The notes beneath the pieces were generated by a model. That model had not been told where the DNA came from. It was given only the letters and a program-made list of their open reading frames with translations, and did not search any database. From the NCBI GenBank assembly GCA_037783545.1, contig JBBELK010000062.1, positions 2,046,001 through 2,110,000 on the forward strand: a stretch of 64,000 nt of DNA, written 5' to 3'. Position numbers and translations under genes: made by a program. Below are positions 9,704 through 21,219 of the stretch, piece after piece. Numbering within the stretch: position 1 is the first letter of the stretch; each line of letters opens with the position of its first letter. This stretch comes from Henricia sp. BOLD:AAB3569 (taxonomy: Eukaryota > Echinodermata > Asteroidea > Spinulosida > Echinasteridae).

Positions 9704-11069
9704 ACAGGTACAGTTTGAAAGCCGCAGACTGATTGCACAAATTTATCTCAATTAATTTGCCTGCAGATAAACACCCTTTCCAGGCACTGCCCTGTGAGGG
9801 CGCCATACAGGTATATTTCCAAAAAGGTCTTTGGTACAGAGCAGCCAATGCCAAATTCAACACTGTGGTTGTGAAAGGCAAAACTGTGGGTGGATGGATG
9901 GTACTGAAAGGGTTATGAAGCCAGAGACAGAGTTGCCTGAAAAAGAAAAATCAGCGATCAACATTGAAGAAAAGCTACCGGACCCCCCTAGCCCACCTAT
10001 CAAGGAGAGTCTCAACTCCATCAGTAACATGTTGGTGAAGAAGGAGCTGGTAAAGAGTGGAATCAGAAAATTTGGAGGCAGTGCGGGTGACTACCGAGCG
10101 TGGAAGAGCAGCTTTCAACAAGCAACAAAGGACCTGGAGTTGAAGCCATATGAGGAGTTAAACTTGGTCCTGGGTTCCCTCGAGGGCGAGACAAGATCCT
10201 TTGTCTAAAGGATCTACGCCATCCATGTCGACAGACCAGAAGTGGGCCTCAAGCGAACATGGGAGTATCTGGAGCAAAAACATGGCTCCCCAGAGGCAGT
10301 GGAACGAGATCTCACTGACCGACTAGAGTGGTTTCAAAAGATCCCACCTAAGAGCAGCACCAAGTTGGAAGAGTTTGAATATCTTCTCCTTAAGGTCCAA
10401 TACCTGAAGGAGTCGGAAAAGTTTCCAGGGTTGCTGGCCTTGGATTCCTCGAGGGGATTGCAGCCCCTAGTGCAGAAATTGCCAGAATGGCTACAGAACA
10501 AGTGGCGAGAGAAGGGGTCAGAATACAAGAAGAAACATGTGGTCATCTTCCCACCTTTTGAGGAATTCGTAAAGTTCATCCAGCACCATGCCAGAGTGCA
10601 AGGCGACCCGAGCTTCCAGTTTTCCGAAGCTGTCAGGAGTTCAGCTGAACGGTCTTCGTCAAAGCTTTCCTTCACCGTAAGAAAAACTGGGGTAAAGGAA
10701 GGGTCGGCAGCAAAGGAGACGGCCAGTTGCCAAGTACACAACATAGCACACGATGTGCGGGATTGCCGGGCCTTCCGAAGGAAATCCCCAGATGAGAAGA
10801 TATCATTTGTGAAAGAGAATCGTCTATGTTTCCGATGTTTTAGGACCAGCCTCACCATTAAAAACTGTAAGACCCCAGTGAGATGCGACATTTGTGTCAA
10901 GTCCCATGTCACAGTCATGCACAGGCCCGCACCCAGTCAGGGCGAAGTTCCACCAGCGGCAAATCAGACACCCCCTACCGCAGAGTACGACAACCGACAC
11001 CAAAATGCACCAGAGTATGTGGCAACGGTAAAAAAGGCCGGTCGTGCGCCAAAATTTGTTTGGCAAAAG

Positions 11070-14000
11070 CCTACCTGGAAGAGATGCCGGACCGTGTTAT
11101 CGCCACGTACGTCATCATCGACGACCAAAGCGATGGTTCCCTCATCAATGGGAATCTTCTTGAGAGATTAGGAGTCAAGCAGGAGAAGTCAACGTATGCC
11201 GTCAAGACGGTAAATGGCCTCCAGGAAGTCCATGGCAGAAAATTTGCTGGCCTGGTCATCGAGAGCATGGACGGCACAGTTTCCATTCCAGCACATACAT
11301 TGTTCGAGTGCAACAATATTCCTGGAGATGTAGCGGAGATTCCCACACCGGAGGCGGCAGCAGCCTTCGATCACCTAAAGCCGATTGCTTCGATGATACC
11401 ACCCCTGAACAAAGATGCAGAAATAGCAGTACTACTCGGCAGAGATGCTCCACAGTTCCACAAAGTGAGGAAGGTGATCAACGGCAGAGATGATCAGCCA
11501 TGGGCACACCGTCTCGATCTAGGCTGGGTCGTTGTTGGCGAGGTTTGTTTGAACGGCGCCCACATCCGGACAGACATCTCCCACCTGCAGCAAGACGTAA
11601 TCAGTACCTACTTTACGCAGGTCTTGAGAAACGGCCGCCATTCCGCCAAATTCCAGCCATGCGACCGGGCAGTGCAGGTCTTCCACACCAGTCCTAAAGC
11701 AGCTAAATTGGGGAAAGATGTGTTCCTTAGCACCAGTGCTGATGAGCGTCTTGGGCCGTCCTCCGACGACAGAGAGTTCATGGAGTTGATCACCAAAGAA
11801 ATGAAGAAAGACCGAGATGGTTACTGGTGTGCACCTTTGCCCCTCAGAAAAAACAACAAGGCCCAAGCAATATCCAGAATGAAAGCCCTGGCCAGTTCTC
11901 TGGCTAAAGACGAAAACAAAAGGCAGCACTACATCGAGTTCATGAGAAAGATCTTGGAGAAGGGACTTGCTAAGCAGGTTCGAGATGATGCAACCGATGC
12001 TGGGGAAGAGGTTTGGTACCTCCCACACTTCGGAGTATACCACCCCCAGAAGCCAGGCAAGCTAAGAGTGGTGTTCGACCCTAGTGCTGTCCATTCAGGC
12101 ATTTACCTCAATGATGTTTTGCTAAGCGGACCTGATCCGATGAACCAGCTGCTGGGCGTCCTGATCAGGTTCCGAGAGGAGCCAGTTGCAGTCACCGCAG
12201 ATATCGAGCAGATGTTTTATGCTTTCAAGGTTCGAGAAGACCACACAACATTCCTACGCTTCCTATGGTATGAGGACAACAACCCAAACGCAGCCATTGT
12301 CACTTACTGCATGACAGTGCTTTCCATGTCTGTGGCAACAAGCCATCCCCAGCTGTGGCAATCAGTGGCAATCAGTGGCCTAAGAAAGACAGGTGAAGAA
12401 GGTGAAGCAGAGTTTGGAACCGATGTGAAGGAGCTGATAGAAATAAATTTCTATATGGACGACCTATTGAAGTCCTCACCAACCAAGGAAGAGGCAGTCG
12501 ACGTGCTGAAGAGAACAAAGAATCTCCTGTCCACTGCGAATATACGTCTGCACAAGTTCGCTTCCAGCGATGTTGATGTCCTGAGTGCATTTGAGCCAAG
12601 CGAGTTGGCCCTGAACCTGGCTGAAGCTGACCTCTCCAGCAGAGATAAATGTACCATAAGGCGCACATTGGGAGTATCCTGGGACCTGAGGTCAGACTCT
12701 TTCACCTTCCAATTAGCAGAACCGAATATCAGCGCGTGCACCAAGAGGCCTGTGTTGTCAGAAGTTAATGGAGTTTTCGACCCGATTGGGTTGGCAGCAC
12801 CTGTGATCATCAAAGGGAAGATGCTGTTGCGAGAGATGACGCAAAATGGTGGTGGCTGGGATGATCCTCTCCCAAAGCACCTGCTCCAAGACTGGGTGAG
12901 GTGGAGAAAGTCCCTGATCGCCTTGACGGATGTGCGAGTTCCTCGCTCATTTGCACCATTCCCAACCACAAGAGCAGTGAGACGAGAGCTTCATACCTTT
13001 GGGGACGCTTCAAACAAGGCCATAGGCGCAGTCTTCTACCTGAGGACTGTTGGCATCAACGGTGAAGTCCATGTCCAGTTGGTGATGGGTAAAGCAAAGC
13101 TCGCACCTAAAGCAGCAGTCAGCATACCACGCCTTGAGCTCTGCGCATCAGTCTTGGCCACATAAATCGAAGACTACGTCACTCAGGAACTACAGACCAA
13201 AGTTGATGATTCAAGGTTCTACACTGATAGTAAAGTTGTCCTGGGGTACATCACCAACAGAAAACGTCGCTTCCGCACCTACGTGTGCAACCGAGTAAAT
13301 CAGTTACTCAAAACTTCCAAGCCTGAGCAGTGGGCGTATGTCCCCTCAGAGAGAAACCCAGCAGACCTAGCTTCAAGATCCATTCCGGCAGCAGAGTGTT
13401 TGAGGCAGAAGAACCTGCCCACGAGCCACGAGCAGAGAGAGGTAGAAATTCTTCAGGACGACCCAGAGGTGTCTCCAGAGAACATTAGCTGCAACAAGGT
13501 TGTCTTGGCCGATGCATCCCTCGGCAGTGAGAGATTGACCAGATTTTCAAGTTGGGATTCAGCGATGAGAGCCACTATACCAACTTTATCCACATTGCCA
13601 ACTCATTCAGAGCAGAATCCGGCTGTAAAGGTTGGCATGTCTGTGAGAAGGCAAAGTCCGTCACAGAACGTCTCCAAGCTGAAACCGTCATACTAAAGAG
13701 TGTGCAGAGTGAAGCCTTCGCTACCGAGTTAGCCGAATTTAGAAGTGGAAAGGTGACCAAGAAGAACAGACTGGCCTCGCTCAACCCCTACCTTGACAGC
13801 AACGGTATACTCCGAGTCGGAGGCAGATTGCAGAAAGCTCAACTGCCAGAGAAAACCGCACATCCAGTCACTATGAGCAACTAACAATGGAAATTGGGCA
13901 CAAACCTTTGTTATTAACAATGGTGTGAGCCAAATTTCCATTGTTAGTTGCTCATAGTGAGTGGTGCTACCAAAGAACAACCACGTGACAAAGCTCATCA

Positions 14001-15169
14001 TCAAGCACTTTCACCAGCAGTGCAGCCACCAAGGTCGGCACATTACCTTGGGTACGATAAGGAACGAAGGCTACTGGGTTCTTGGTGGCCAGAGGCAGAT
14101 TCCAATGTGATCCAAGATTGTGTGACATGTAAGAGGCTGAGAGGTAAGCGTCAAGATCAGATCATGGCTAATCTCCCCGAAGAGAGAGTCACGCGTATAG
14201 CACCACCGTTCACCTTCATTTGGGGTAGACGTGTTCGGTCCATTTGAAGTCAACAGCAGGACGATCAGAGGATGCACCAGTCGCGCAAAGAGATTGGCTG
14301 CCCTGTTTACTTGCATGGTAACACGGGGTGTCCACATCGAGGTCCTGGAAGCAATGGACAGCTCATGTTTCACCAACGCCCTAATGCGTTTTTTCTCCAT
14401 CAGAGGTCCAGCCAGGCAGATCCGTTCAGACTGCGGCACCAATTTTGTTGGTGCCTGTAGTGAAATCGGACAACGGCTCCAAGACAAGGAACCTATCAAG
14501 AGGTATCTCCTTACCCGGGGCTGTGAGTGGGTTTTCAACCCTCCCCACGCATCGAATATGGGCGGAGCTTGGGAGCGAATGATCGGCATTTCCCGCCGTA
14601 TCCTAGAAAGTATCCTGCGAGATGTCAAGCCTAGCCAGCTCACCCACGAGGTCTTTACGACTCTTATGGCAGAAGTCGCTGCCATTATCAACTCCCGATT
14701 GTTACTACCAGACAGCGACACCCCAGAGCTACCCCTGAACCTTTCGCCCAATATGCTGCTCACTATGAAGCCGTCGCAGGTGACAGCCCCATAAGGGCCA
14801 TTTGATCCCAAAGATCTCATGAGGAGCCAGTGGAGCCGCGTCCAGCACATATATAACATGTTCTGGGACAAGTGGCGGAAAGACTACCTTCCACTGTTAC
14901 AGACCAGAGCCAAGTGGCAGCAGCCGAAGAGAGATATGAAGGAAGGGGATGTTGTCATCGTAAAAGGTGACTACCAGCGAAACGACTGGCCACTGGGCAG
15001 GGTTGTTGGTGTGGAAGCAAGTGGAGATGGACGTGTCAGGAAAGTCAGCGTGGAGATGGTAGCCACGGACCAGAGGAGCCTGTTTCTACGACCAGCCCGT
15101 AAGTTGACAAAGAAGACGTTGTTGCGGCCGATAAGGGACTTGGTTCTCTTGATTCCCTCGGAATGACGA
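11070..15169 (+). pseudogene. BEL pol region (PR-RT-RH-IN), broken
   Basis: The domains by approximate position are: a BEL-type aspartic protease with IIDDQSD (about 11115); reverse transcriptase with RVVFDPSA and FYMDDLL (about 12070-12480); RNase H with TFGDAS (about 13000) and a later YTDSK segment; an integrase zinc-binding and catalytic core (about 13740-14700) including FWGRRV-like and NPPHASNMGGAWER signatures; and the C-terminal domain of Pao-type pol (14820-15169). Family and domain order are clear; the copy is non-functional. Confidence 0.8.
13869..13959. mobile_element. CACTA-type palindromic MITE, copy 2
   Basis: A 91-bp palindrome (CACTATGAGCAACTAAC... to ...CTCATAGTG) flanked on both sides by AGT, a 3-bp target duplication. 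CACTA ends and 3-bp duplications are the hallmarks of the CACTA/EnSpm superfamily. It is inserted in the integrase region of the BEL fossil. Confidence 0.8.
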
Positions 15170-15356
15170 ATCACCGTAGTCCAGCGGGACTCATGAAGCT
15201 CGGACTCTACCAGATGCTACTTAGACATGTAGGCACCGCGTAATAAGTGTTTACGAGCTGTTTTCATATTTACTTGTTCTGCTTGTTATCGACCGCTTTT
15301 TGTTATGCTGTAACTTTATTTTTTGTATCGTGATGATGGTATCACCACGGGAGGAG

Positions 15357-15700
15357 TGTTATGTTTGCCCCTGGCGGTGTGAGTCGCGGTTCAAGTAGTA
15401 TAGCGCCCTTTCGTGATCCGCAGGTTTTTTTCTGCTGAGGTTACGCAGTTGTTCAAGTCACACCAAATCTTAGTTCATTCTAGTGCCCGGTTTTCTATTA
15501 TTTTGAGAACACTTTGTTCCAAAGCCTTACACCAGAAGACAGCTGGTGAGTTTAAGATTCCATTCATAATTGTATTACATGTATTGTTAATTGTTCGTTA
15601 TTTGATGAGTAATTTGTAGCGACATTTTCAGTCACATTTTGCCGCCATGATTTCCTATATTGTTATATTGGATTAGGTACTTAGTGATTATGTGCACACG
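15357..15700 (+). repeat. Probable 3' LTR of the BEL element
   Basis: TGTTATGTTTGCCCCTGG follows the purine tract CACGGGAGGAG about 190 bases after the last pol domain, as expected for a BEL 3' LTR. A possible splice donor (AGCTG|GTGAGT) lies at about 15545. The right boundary is not determined and no second copy is present for comparison. From 15700 to 16250 I see no gene. Confidence 0.45.
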
Positions 15701-16459
15701 TAGCCTCTGCACTCACCATTTTTTTTCAAGACGTCATGATTATTCATGACCCAGATTCCACATTTGGCATAAGCGTATCCTTATTTGGAAATTGCAGTAG
15801 CGCTGCTAGTTTACAGTGTATTCAGGAACTATATGCGTTTTTCTTGGTTTTAGGTTGCTGATTTAAGTATTCCAGACCCATAGGCAGTTTGAGGACACTT
15901 ATTTAATTTCTTGCCAACCTGTGTAAATTCACACACGTTGTTATTTGTTATTTGTACTTCGTTGTACTTTCTTCCTCCATACTTCCGTCAGAAAATTCAT
16001 TTATTTTCTATTTATACCTCATGTGAGACGAGAAAGGGCCAAAAACAGGTCAAATTGTTTAATGGTGAACATTGGCTAGGTCGTTGTGTGAACCTTGATG
16101 TAGGGTATATAGGGTCGCAAAAGAAAGGGCAAAGGGGAGAGACAATGTGCTCAATGCCAATTATTGGACGGACAAAAAATCCGCTGTCCCGTCAAATCGA
16201 CTTCGATACCAAACTGTCGAATAAAATGTTATAAACTCACAGTGCCAAACGACTGGGTATAGACGCAAATGCCTATGCCGCCTCAAATAGGCCAATAAAC
16301 GAGTCGGAATTCAAGCATAAGTGTTGATGTCAATGACAATGTCGACAAGGTAGTCGAGGCGACATTAATGTCGCGGCTGCAACTCAACCCATTGCAAATA
16401 TGGTGGGCTAAATAACGTGCAGGGGGCGTAGAAATCGCCCATGGGCAGAACTTGGGCCA

Positions 16460-18205
16460 TATTACAAACAGTTCTGGCAGTAACCAAGTTCGGAGAAACA
16501 AAATCCTTTGTTGAAAATTCTTGGGGCTATTGTGTGATCGATTTTTAAAGCTATTGACAAGAAGTTGGGAGATTGGTTGAACACCGAATGGGGACAGAGA
16601 GGTGGTGGCGTAAAATGTGCGTTTAAAAGTAACCAGTCTTGCACGCAACTGTGAAAATGTATGCCATCTGGGCAAATGGACGGCCAAAAATAAGCCGAAT
16701 TCCATTTAGGAATAACGAGGGTACATTTGGCTTTGCACTTGTGCAATTGTTCCATAGTCGCTAACACAAGGGAAATGGGGGGACACAGGTAGTTATTGTC
16801 ATGTGACCAATCATAACAAAATGCGTCCACTCATGCCGAACCTCTACACCAAAATCGTGTATTGAATGTGCTAATCTTAAAATTACTGGAGGAAGCGAAA
16901 CGGTCGAATGAGTGAGGGCCCAAGCGCGAATTCATGAGATCAAAGGTATACTGATCGATTGACCAATCGTCAAAATCTGAAACCTTACTGATACGATCTG
17001 CAATTGTGTTTAATTCGCGGGGCAAATGCTCCGGAATGACAACAAAATTGTGCTTTAAACACAAGGAAAATATGGCAAGGGCTATTTCCTGCAAATCGGG
17101 TTTCTTACTACCGTGTGAAAGAATTCGCGGTACGTTCGCGTTATCGGTGTAAAGCCTAATTTTCTCGTGTGAAATTATATCGCGCAGTTCTAGAAGGATT
17201 CTGTATACCGCGGCGAGTTCGCGCCACGTAGAACTGAGTCTTCTTTCTTGAAGAGACCAAGAACCATTGACCTGTATGAGTGGCGAGGTATCTGATATAA
17301 AACCGCCGTAGCCGATGCTGCTCGCGTCGGTATGGATAGCCCGGGTACAAGAATGTTGGTGCCTAACAAAGAAACCGTTCAAGAAAGCTACGTTCGAACG
17401 CCAAAATGTCAATTCACCGATTGCTTGTTGTGACATGACAACAGGGTCTGACCACGCGAAAGTTGAATTGATCGAGCGATGCATGGCTCGTGTTTTTAAA
17501 CGGGTGATTGGACCGAGAGCGAGATACATTGAGGTGATTTGGCCGGTGACGCTAGCGAGTGTTCGGGCTTGAATTGGGTGATTGTTGGGAATTGCGTCCA
17601 AAATGTCATGTATGGACTGAAGCAACTTGGCGACTTTTTTTTCGGGGACCGAAAATGTAAGATTGAGGGAATCTATCGTTAGCCCGAGAAAGGTTACCGA
17701 TGTGTGCGGTTCCCATAAACATTTGGTTGCGCTGGGCACAAAACCGCTGTGGGAAATTGAAACTTTGACGAAGCTGGAGTTGCGTACGGCCGTTTCGCGA
17801 TCGGCCGGATGAAATAATGATACCGTCGTCAATATACATAAAAGATGCGATACCCTGGGAGCGCCAATGGTAGACTAAGGGCCGTGTTATCTTTGTGAAG
17901 ATGTAAGACGCGCTTGAGAGGCCGAAAGGGAGCACTTTGAATACGTAAAATCGGGTTATTGTATCGTTGTGTGTCCAAGAAAAGCCGAGATATTTGCGGT
18001 GCGGGGGAAATATGTCGATGTGATGGTATCCCGACTCCAAGTCAATTGTGAAGTAGAATAGGTCAAAATCAAGCATCTGGGATACCACCTTGAGGTCTTC
18101 GTACTTAAATGTCTGCTTAAAAATGAATTGGTTCGGGTGGCGCAGATCGAGTACCAGTCTAAGTTTCTTGCCCTCGGCGACTAGGTAGGGGATACAAAAA
18201 GACAT
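16460..18205 (-). pseudogene. DIRS-like RT-RNase H region
   Basis: The minus strand shows an RT with LRLVLDLRHPN, FTIDLESGYHHI, LPFGLSSA and MYIDDGI. The RNase H has IHTDASSIGYGG and LYTDNANV, followed by a DIRS-type tail (DAFCYDWSHDNN, STLVIPKW-like, SAYFWP). The order and the tail are characteristic of DIRS and Ngaro elements rather than Gypsy. The region is broken. Confidence 0.75.
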
Positions 18206-18286
18206 TCTGGATGCTTACATCCAGGAAGTGAGCAAACAATCGATTAATAAAACTATGAAAGGTGTCGAGGATTAGACTATCCTTAA

Positions 18287-18427
18287 AGGTACAGGCTCGT
18301 CAACAATGCGCGCGCGCCAAAGCCGTGCCACGAAACACGCAGCTCCATGCCCTTGCTATGGAGCTGCGTACCGGTATTTCGTGGCACGAATTTGGCGCGC
18401 GCGCGCATTGTTGACGAGCCTGTGCCT
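18287..18427. mobile_element. TTAA-flanked palindromic MITE, copy 1
   Basis: A 141-bp palindrome with ends AGGTACAGGCTCGTCAACAATGC and their near complement, flanked by TTAA on both sides (18283-18286 and 18428-18431). The interior is rich in GCGCGC with GTGCCACGAAA arms. TTAA target sites suggest mobilisation by a piggyBac-type transposase (inference). Confidence 0.75.
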
Positions 18428-18517
18428 TTAATGTGCGTTGGAAGATTATTCCACAACCGTGGGAAGAAATGAACCAGTGTATTTCTGAGGCTAAGAATTC
18501 TGGCAAAGTGTATTTAA

Positions 18518-18614
18518 AGGCACAGGCTCGTCAGCAATGCGCGCGCAAGGGCATGGAGCTGCGTGTTTTGTGGCACGGCGTTGGCGCGCGCGCATTGTTA
18601 ACGAGCCTGTGCCT
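18518..18614. mobile_element. TTAA-flanked palindromic MITE, copy 2
   Basis: A shorter member (97 bp) of the family at 18287, with ends AGGCACAGGCTCGTCA and complement and TTAA on both sides. It is 86 bases beyond the first copy. The intervening bases look like ordinary sequence, so this is either two independent insertions or a duplication. Confidence 0.75.
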
Positions 18615-18626
18615 TTAATTGAGATT

Positions 18627-18760
18627 GTGTCCAGGGGCCAATTTCATGGCGCTGCTAGGCACAAACATTTGCTTAGCACAGGATTTGTTTGCTTTATTTT
18701 GCAAAAAATGGATTCTAAGCCAAAATCGTAAGTGATGTGTATTGAAAGGTATTCTTCTAC
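18627..18760 (+). repeat. GGGGCCAATTTCATGGCGCT repeat family, copy 1
   Basis: This starts CAGGGGCCAATTTCATGGCG and runs through GCTTTATTTTGCAAAA and CCAAAATCGTAAGTGATGTG. The same succession of blocks recurs near 33238 and, in part, near 24440-24530 and 33510-33600. It is a dispersed non-autonomous repeat of unknown class. Confidence 0.6.
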
Positions 18761-19080
18761 TCTTGCGAAGAACACAAGTTTTCGAATATTTTTGGCTGGC
18801 GCATGGCCCAACACTCACTTTGGAGATTCACTTTGGACTGCACCGCATGCGAGCTACAAAACAGTACACATCCCTCATCCATTAATGGTTTGACCCACAC
18901 AGCTAGCTGGCAGCAGCAACAAAATGGCTGCCACCGCGCGCACCGCGGAAAATTAAAACAACCTCACAAAAAAGTAATATATTTAGTCATTTTTAGGCAG
19001 CTTTACATCATAAATACGGCATTTACTTTGTTAGTATGCTAGAATATATTGATTTCTGATTAAAATGTGGTATTTGGTGG

Positions 19081-19120
19081 CAGTTGACGGCAGTTGACGG
19101 CAGTTGACGGTAGTTGACGG
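19081..19120 (+). repeat. 10-bp tandem repeat, four units
   Basis: Four head-to-tail copies of CAGTTGACGG, the last with one change. Confidence 0.9.
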
Positions 19121-19297
19121 TTAATAGATTGCAACAATAAGGGGCGTCGAAAGGAACACACCTTCTTTGTTGGGCTATTTTGGGCTCGAAATAGACCCAT
19201 ACATTATTCTGAAGCGCTTTCGAGAGTAAATCAGATATATTCTGAAAAGACGCCGTCAAATTTTGCCGTTTTTGAGCACTTTTGAAAAATTCAGGGT

Positions 19298-19342
19298 CAC
19301 GTGACTTTTCGGAACCAAATTCTGGTTCCGAAAAGTCACGTG
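19298..19342. repeat. Perfect 20-bp inverted repeat
   Basis: The arm CACGTGACTTTTCGGAACCA at 19298-19317 and its exact complement at 19323-19342 are separated by five bases. The perfect arms suggest a recent or conserved hairpin. No gene is seen in 19345-20200. Confidence 0.85.
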
Positions 19343-20214
19343 GTCTTGTGAGTTAGTTGTATTTCCAGCCGTATAAAAGTTTGTTACTGCACAACTGCAC
19401 CAAATTCAACTCTGATTTTCCCCTAATATTTATAAGTAATTGACAAAAGAGAGACTATTTATACAGGTACGAAACAGAGTTAAACATAAGTATGAAAATT
19501 CGAACATAACTGTTTGTTTCGAGAGTCCAGAAAACGGGAGCGAGCGCGTGCTACGGCAGGCTACCGTGGAGTGTATGATATTTCCCCCCGTGCAGCACGG
19601 CAAATAGCCTGAGTGAACACACGACCGGGTGTGTTGCTTCGTGTACGTTCGTGAAGAAAAAAAACATGATGCCAACTCCTCAAAAGAAAACGGAAATTCC
19701 TATTCGGTCGTCCGGGCTGTCCAGTGAAATCGTGAGCAGAAAATTTGAGATATCCTGAGCAGGAGAAGAGCGAATCGTCTGTGACAAAGTCGTGAGGCTC
19801 GCGCGTAGTTGCAACGGCTGGTAAAGCGTATAACCCGTCTTTTGACCGTTTTTGTTAATTTTGCACATCTTTAGTAAATTACGGGATATTTTTTCACAAC
19901 GACCATCAAAAAAGTATTGTCAATGCTCTTACATCACTAAATTATGTAAACAGTAGGCAGGTGTGTACAACACTTATGGGCAAGATCGGCAATGGCCGAC
20001 TCGACAAAGTTAGGATGATCCAAGCTGGATTTATTGTTTTTAGCAAAAAAATGGCGTTGGTACAAAGAAAAAAGGGATCTTGTATCCAAATTGGATAATG
20101 TCAAGAACAAAATTGCTAGGCTTCAAAACATTTTTCCAGTATGCTAAACAAGCTTTCAGCTTACCTTGCACACCTTCCGGTGCTGAAAACCGCCCTTGCT
20201 GAAGCTCCCAATGC

Positions 20215-20898
20215 CTAATTTTTGTCGGCTGATCTGGTTTCTTGCTGTCGTTGCCCGAATTGAAGTGCTCGAAGGGAAGGACATGCGGATCTAATGTGTC
20301 CTTGGAGGCGGCATTGGAAACACAAGCGGGCGTCGAGGAGGCCTCTGTAGGGTCGAAAAAACTGCTGCTGTAGGCGTGGATAAGGAATGCCGAAAACAGG
20401 AGGCCTAGCAGTAGCGGCGGGCGTAGCGAAAGCCGATTTGGTGAACGCGGAACGCTTCTTGGGTGCCGACTTCTTTGAAGCGGCTGCTTTTTCGGCCTTT
20501 CTGATTCTTTTCTTATCGTCAGAGTTCGATGCCAAGTCGTCTGCGATGTACTCTTTCACAACTCCCCAGCCGAGATCAGAACGGTCAGCAAGTCGAAAGA
20601 GCTTTTGACGTTCCTTGATGGTTTTCACGGCGGCGTTTAAGTCAGTCTTGGCCGAGTCGATGTCAAGGCTGTCAATGTTCTGAATGGCCGACTCGACAAG
20701 CGAAAGAAGCTTCTCCCAGTGCTTGTGCTGCTGTTGATTGCCGTCGCGTTTGAAAGTCGGAACGTCGGATAAGCGTTGCATCTTGCAAGCCGATTCGACC
20801 TTGGAGTCTAATGACTCTGAAAGGGCCTGGATAGCGTTCAGTATCTGATCACTGCTGGTACCGGACTCCGAACCGCCGACGCCCGGTTCGAGGGACAT
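20215..20898 (-). pseudogene. DIRS-like gag
   Basis: A minus-strand frame from an ATG at 20898 encodes about 225 residues: a Gly/Ser-rich N-terminus, a helical charged middle with long Lys/Ala stretches, and a CCHC zinc knuckle (CFQCRLQGHIRSAC) near the C-terminus. This is the expected Gag layout and it sits 5' of the RT. It belongs to a dead element. Confidence 0.7.
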
Positions 20899-21110
20899 GC
20901 TTCGATGCGGTGTGTGGAGACGTGTGTAGAAATTGTATTGTACGGCAAGGTTGACACGGTTGACCGAGAGTGAGCTACTAAAGCGAACGTGGCACTTATA
21001 TAGCCAGTGGTTATGTAATTCTATTGTGTTCAGTGTCAATACACTGGCACCTGTCGTTCTAAAACGAAAAGAAATTCCACTTCTTTCTCATAGTTTTACC
21101 TCATGTGGTC

Positions 21111-21219
21111 CACCCACGACTTAGGAATGAGAATAAAGCAGTCAAAGTTCACAATCCTGTACTAGTCAGAGGTTAACTTGTCGGAGAGAGGGCGCCCTCG
21201 GCGCTCCATGTTCGTCACA
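21111..21219. repeat. 109-bp dispersed repeat, copy 2
   Basis: Same block and orientation as 5899-6007. On the minus strand it begins TGTGACGAACATGGAGCG and is the outer (5') end of the DIRS-like element. Confidence 0.8.

Larger units (their letters stand above)
6404..9912 (+). mobile_element. piggyBac transposon, apparently autonomous
   Basis: The element starts CCCTTTCATTACC just after TTAA (6400-6403) and ends GGTACTGAAAGGG before TTAT (9913-9916). The terminal inverted repeats match over about 13 bases with one difference, and the target site is the TTAA expected for this superfamily, with one base changed on the right. It contains a complete-looking two-exon transposase, a TATA box, an intronic MITE, homopolymer and (CT) tracts, and a CACTA-type MITE near the 3' end. 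It is inserted in the gag of a BEL element and so is younger than it. Confidence 0.85.
6027..11070 (+). pseudogene. BEL gag region, split by piggyBac
   Basis: The first part (6027-6400) encodes a serine-rich then charged, coiled-coil-like segment (SSAAILARDKAESLKQKVEF) typical of BEL/Pao Gag N-termini. The remainder, after the piggyBac insertion (from 9917), has the BEL Gag signature FGGSAGDYRAWKSSFQQA and zinc-knuckle-like Cys/His clusters near 10730-10900 (CQVHNIAHDVRDC, CFRC). Gag would form the intracellular particle. The region is broken. Confidence 0.75.
6008..15700 (+). mobile_element. BEL/Pao LTR retroelement, broken fossil
   Basis: The parts in order are gag, aspartic protease, reverse transcriptase, RNase H, integrase and the BEL-type C-terminal domain. 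A piggyBac element (6404-9912) splits gag, and a CACTA-type MITE (13869-13959) lies in the integrase region. A plausible 3' LTR begins at 15357 after a purine tract. A matching 5' LTR was not found; a 109-bp repeat shared with the DIRS-like element stands there instead. Besides the two insertions there are roughly half a dozen breaks, so the copy is dead. The end coordinate is approximate. Confidence 0.8.
16250..21219 (-). mobile_element. DIRS/Ngaro-like retroelement, broken fossil
   Basis: Reading on the minus strand from 21219: a terminal segment (109-bp repeat), gag, then reverse transcriptase fused to RNase H of the DIRS/Ngaro type. No tyrosine recombinase could be recognised, and the 3' end near 16250 is indistinct. 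About 2 kb between gag and RT (18210-20210) is largely foreign: two TTAA MITEs, a dispersed repeat, a short tandem repeat and a hairpin. There are several breaks; the copy is dead. Confidence 0.7.

Noticed and set aside
18433-18731. ORFs across the GCGCGC-rich palindromes
   Set aside because: They read through the two MITE copies and repeat the same residues in mirrored form.
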